From Syngnathus acus (lineage: Eukaryota > Chordata > Actinopteri > Syngnathiformes > Syngnathidae): a DNA stretch of 64,000 nt. Below, piece by piece: positions 60,693 to 64,000 of this stretch. The stretch's first letter is position 1. Each line of letters opens with the position of its first letter. The stretch is taken from contig NC_051088.1 in assembly GCF_901709675.1 (NCBI RefSeq), positions 7,775,693-7,839,692 on the forward strand. The letters are read 5' to 3'. The translations under genes were made by a program, and so were the position numbers. Under the pieces are notes generated by a model. That model was not told the DNA's origin. It made no database searches and saw only the letters and a program-made list of their open reading frames with translations.

Positions 60693-62639
60693 TGTGTGTC
60701 CAGTATACACACACTTTCTCAGATGCTTAATGCATCACATCCAGAGACAATCATTTTATAAATGATCTTTGTTTGAGCTTTCGCTCTATGGTCAACAACC
60801 CCGTGGCTGGCCAAACAAAGCGCCCTGCTTTGTTTGATAATGTGGCAGACATTCACTCAATGCGCGTCCATCCATGCAGTTCCCTTCACTTTTTTCCATT
60901 TAGTTGTGTAAATGAGGCGACAATCCAGCTCCTTAGTTGTCGACTCCATGCGGAGTGCAGTGGGCATTGTCTGATTGTTGCGAAATCTTTTTGGAGGCGA
61001 GCAATTCGCATTGTGGGAGTTACAAACAGAAGCAATCATGGCTGAGGCAGGCTGGGATTTTGTTGCCTTTTTATTTCCAGGCCTACAAAAAAGAAGAGCA
61101 GTTAAAGAGCAGGCAAATTGGAGGAGAGAATGGCAGATCAGGGCTCACAATACCCAAAGCTACCATACACTGTGTCGCACTCACAGGATGCAGGGCCCCT
61201 TTGGGTGTACTTTTGTGAACGCTCAAGATGTGTCAACGCTATGATCCAGTCAGGGCTTTTTTGATTTGCATCATATGATCATCGCATGATTGTCCCTGAG
61301 CCTAAACAGTAAGCTCGTGATTGTTTGTTGCTGCCTTCAAAAATGACTCTGGATTCCTTTGGTAACATGTTTACTGATTTCCCTTCATATAAAGCATATC
61401 TTGATTTCACATGATGATTGTGATTTATACAGCCAAAATACACAATTTTAGGGGGCTTCTTTGCCCACTTGTCACCATTTATGAACCACTTAATATAGTT
61501 TTGTGGTTTAGCAAATTTTGCTTGTGCTACTCACAAGGTTGCACTTTTTGATGGAAACTACTACGTTTTAAAGTGAGCAAAAGACTAGCAATATGGGCTT
61601 GACAGATGTGTTTTATGGCTGCGTCTCATATTCAAGCAATAAATAGCACTGAATGTCTACTCCGTTCATCTTCAGTGGTGGAAAGCAAAAAAGTACAACA
61701 AAACAAATTTCTCTTCACTGTACTAAACTAGATTTTTTATTTTGCTGTACTTAATTTTAATTATTTATATTTTGGATAACTTTGTATTTATTTTTCATGG
61801 AAATCATATATCTGTAGTTTTGGCTCCTGTCCCTTTTACAAAAACACCACAGTTGAGCTCTAATTGACAGGAAAAAAAGCAGGAAAAAAGCAGGAGAAAA
61901 GCAGAAAAACAGCGACCGCAGCAACGCACAGTAGGGACGTTAACTAGGAAATAACGACAATCACCCAACAGAGAAGCAAGATATATTATGTTGTCGGATC
62001 TAAAAATGACTTGTTAATGTATTCTCTTGGGACAGCCAAACAACCACTAGTTCTGTATTTCAAAAATTTGCTAATTTGAAACAGAAAACGTGGCAGAAAA
62101 GCCCATTTTTGGAGCAATGGGGCAAACAGACTGTGGCGAGTGACATGAATATAATGTGTTATGTTGACGGTAGAAAGTAACAAGCATCTGTTTACGTCAT
62201 GACGTCCATGTATTTCATTTAATTAGGATATTGAAATGTGTGAGTGACTGTCCGTTCAGGCATGTAAACGAGATATTACCAATGTTTTCAAAACGGGAAT
62301 TTTGACCTTAACCTGAATACAAGAATAGTCAGTGTGACGCGGTTTGACCACCGAAGTTATAAAAGTGATAACCCATTTACCAGAATTGTAATTGTTGGGT
62401 GAGCATGACAGTTTGATTGTTAATTGCAGAGTCCAATGTTGATTCGCATACCCTCCCAAACACCTGTAACTGTACCGGGTTAAGAACCATATTTGCATTG
62501 CAAAGCTGTGTAAACTTAATTTTGGAAAAAAATATTTCATGCAGATAATATTATTATGTTACATTCAGATTAGACAAAAAAAGTCAAACATTCTCTGTGC
62601 TTTGTGCTTTTTGTCCATACATTGTGCACATTTTGTAAA
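60693..62639. other. Unannotated unique DNA
   Basis: The stretch 60770-61250 is less AT-rich and motif-dense, but has no recognisable protein or repeat. The rest is featureless. Confidence 0.45.
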
Positions 62640-63060
62640 CTAAATATGAGTAATGAGAAGGCAAACGCAGTTATCAGGCTTCACGCCAAAGCTTTTCAGT
62701 GAGGCGTCACGGCAAATTCATGCAAGTCAGTGGGGATGTGCTACTTCTCTGCTTGAGTGTGAATTCACGGAAAGCTTGACCGGGCTCTTCCACTCCTCAA
62801 GTGGCCAAGCGTGCTACCGGAGCACCTGAAGATTAATGTGGTTATAAAACCAGTTGGCCGACTTTTAAGCGTTTCACTAGATCATCTAGCGAGAGCGCGG
62901 TCATGTGCACCAAAGCAAGGCACGAGCTGGGAGAAGAGCACGGGAAACAAATCAAACACCTAACTCGGGTCTGCGCCCACCTTATCTGTCAGCTGGAAGA
63001 CTTTATTTGTCTCCGGAGGGCTTTGCTAGTCAACGATAGCATGTCGACAACATTAAGAAT
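62640..63060. other. Possible conserved non-coding block
   Basis: Balanced composition with a short palindrome (CTAGATCATCTAG at 62878-62890), CACCTTATCTGTCAGC (GATA/TGIF-like) and no ORF. By appearance only. Confidence 0.18.
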
Positions 63061-63813
63061 GTGCTGCTTCTGATTTTATATTCGACATTTACTGCCCCAT
63101 AAAGCAAAACTTTCAATTTATAGATGATTGGTAAGGTGGAAAGCTCATTTTCAAATGGCTCAATGATTAAATTGAATCTCACTTGCAGCTCTTATTAAAC
63201 CAACAAAGGGCAAGAGCTCAAGAACAAAAATATTGTCATGTTTTATTGAGTTATTCTATCAATCCATCACTTTGAAACATGTTTTTAATAAAGTGAAGTA
63301 CCAGAGTATTGTGTATATAAACATTAAAACAGAATGTGAAGGAAACAAATTTAGAATTTGTGTGTTCAATGTTTGCCTTTACTGTGTGTTTGGTCTTGTT
63401 GCTGCATATGGGGTTTTTGAGGGAGTCATTGTAGCTGGAGAAAACCCAGGTGAGCAGAGGGAGAAGCCAACCATTAGCTCACCATGCTGCCCTAGTTGAA
63501 TTTCAACATGGGGAAATAATAAGAGAATGGATATCATTTGGCAGACACATTCCGAGGCACATGATGGCACTCTTCATCGTCCCCCAGCAGAATCCTGGAG
63601 GGTGATGTCAAGCCGTCAGGTAAATTGTATTTACGCGGACTGACTCCCTTATTGCACTGTATAAGCCTCTGGCAGTCTCTTCATCCTACTCCCCTTCCTT
63701 CCTGACATGTTCGGGCTTTGGTTAATATTGCATTATAGTAAAAATATTTCTATTGAATCTAATTAGGATACAGGTGGTAGCCCTGTGACAGACATAGTGT
63801 CTAAGTTTTTCAG
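63061..63813. other. Unannotated DNA
   Basis: 63510-63750 has enhancer-like motif density; no gene or repeat. Confidence 0.4.
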
Positions 63814-63892
63814 GATGTGTGTGTGTGCGTGCATGTGTGTGTGCATACGTGCGTGCATGTGCGTGCGTCTGTGTGTGAGTGTGTGTGTGTGT
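63814..63892. repeat. (GT)n tract, interrupted
   Basis: GT alternation with GCAT and GCGT interruptions. Confidence 0.9.
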
Positions 63893-63959
63893 ACCGGGAG
63901 AGTTCTATTACTTTTAAAGTGCATTTATTTCAAAATATACTATACTGTTACCACTGGGA

Positions 63960-64000
63960 CAGTACAGTGGTCAACTGGTTAGCACATCACCTTACAGAGC
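63960..64000 (+). mobile_element. SINE-T head, cut by window end
   Basis: AGTACAGTGGTCAACTGGTT followed by AGCACATCACCTTACAGAGC matches the tRNA-like start of the family. The remainder lies beyond the window. Confidence 0.7.

Overview
This window reads as non-coding, repeat-rich nuclear DNA of a teleost fish, probably a percomorph. The support is indirect. It carries dispersed repeat families I know from teleost genomes: palindromic TA-flanked elements ending in motifs such as CGGACTATAAG and GGTGCGCCTTATA, hAT ends CAGGGGTGTCAAACT and CAGGGGTCACCAAC, a tRNA-derived SINE ending in (ATGG)n, the hairpin element ending GAACGGTAGTGTA, and an L2-type LINE with an (AATC)n tail. It also has long (GT)n tracts, AT-rich unique DNA and no bacterial gene organisation. 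I find no complete protein-coding gene, rRNA, tRNA or CRISPR array. The window is best read as intergenic or large-intron sequence.

Layout. 0-4.6 kb: AT-rich unique DNA, a trinucleotide microsatellite, a 23-bp direct repeat 1.4 kb apart, and a CpG-containing region at 3.8-4.2 kb that looks like a minus-strand promoter (CRE, TATA-like box, initiator) with a CT-rich first exon; if real, its gene lies mostly left of the window. 4.6-7.9 kb: dense transposon block with a hAT element showing an exact 8-bp target duplication and a three-level nest (hAT containing a Tigger-like element containing a second copy of the same Tigger-like family). 7.9-15 kb: mostly unique. 15-21 kb: TIR families A and B. 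23-31 kb: SINE copies, an L2 LINE 3' end, two more B elements, family C and a mariner transposase relic. 31-37.5 kb: LTR-like and LINE relics, a Tc1-like transposase relic, a GC-rich hairpin/tandem-repeat cassette, and a rearranged composite of families A and G. 37.5-42.1 kb: unique DNA, family D with a SINE inside it, and a 199-bp tandem duplication. 42.1-50 kb: SINE copies and three very long (GT)n tracts. 50-64 kb: mostly unique DNA with a possible coding exon at 55.6-55.8 kb (minus), two mirror-image hairpin elements at 60.4-60.7 kb, and several GC-balanced blocks that could be conserved non-coding elements.

Labels used below. TIR-A to TIR-D are TA-flanked families that share a TACCGT-(A/T) tract start. 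TIR-E is the family starting CAGT(G/C)(G/A)A(G/A)CCTCGG. TIR-G is the family ending GGGATTACTG. SINE-T is the tRNA-like SINE best seen at 43155-43478. SINE-V is the second SINE, at 40614 and 57505. Mobile-element fragments interact only by nesting and juxtaposition; there is no evidence of a working pathway or operon. All family names rest on recognition by eye.
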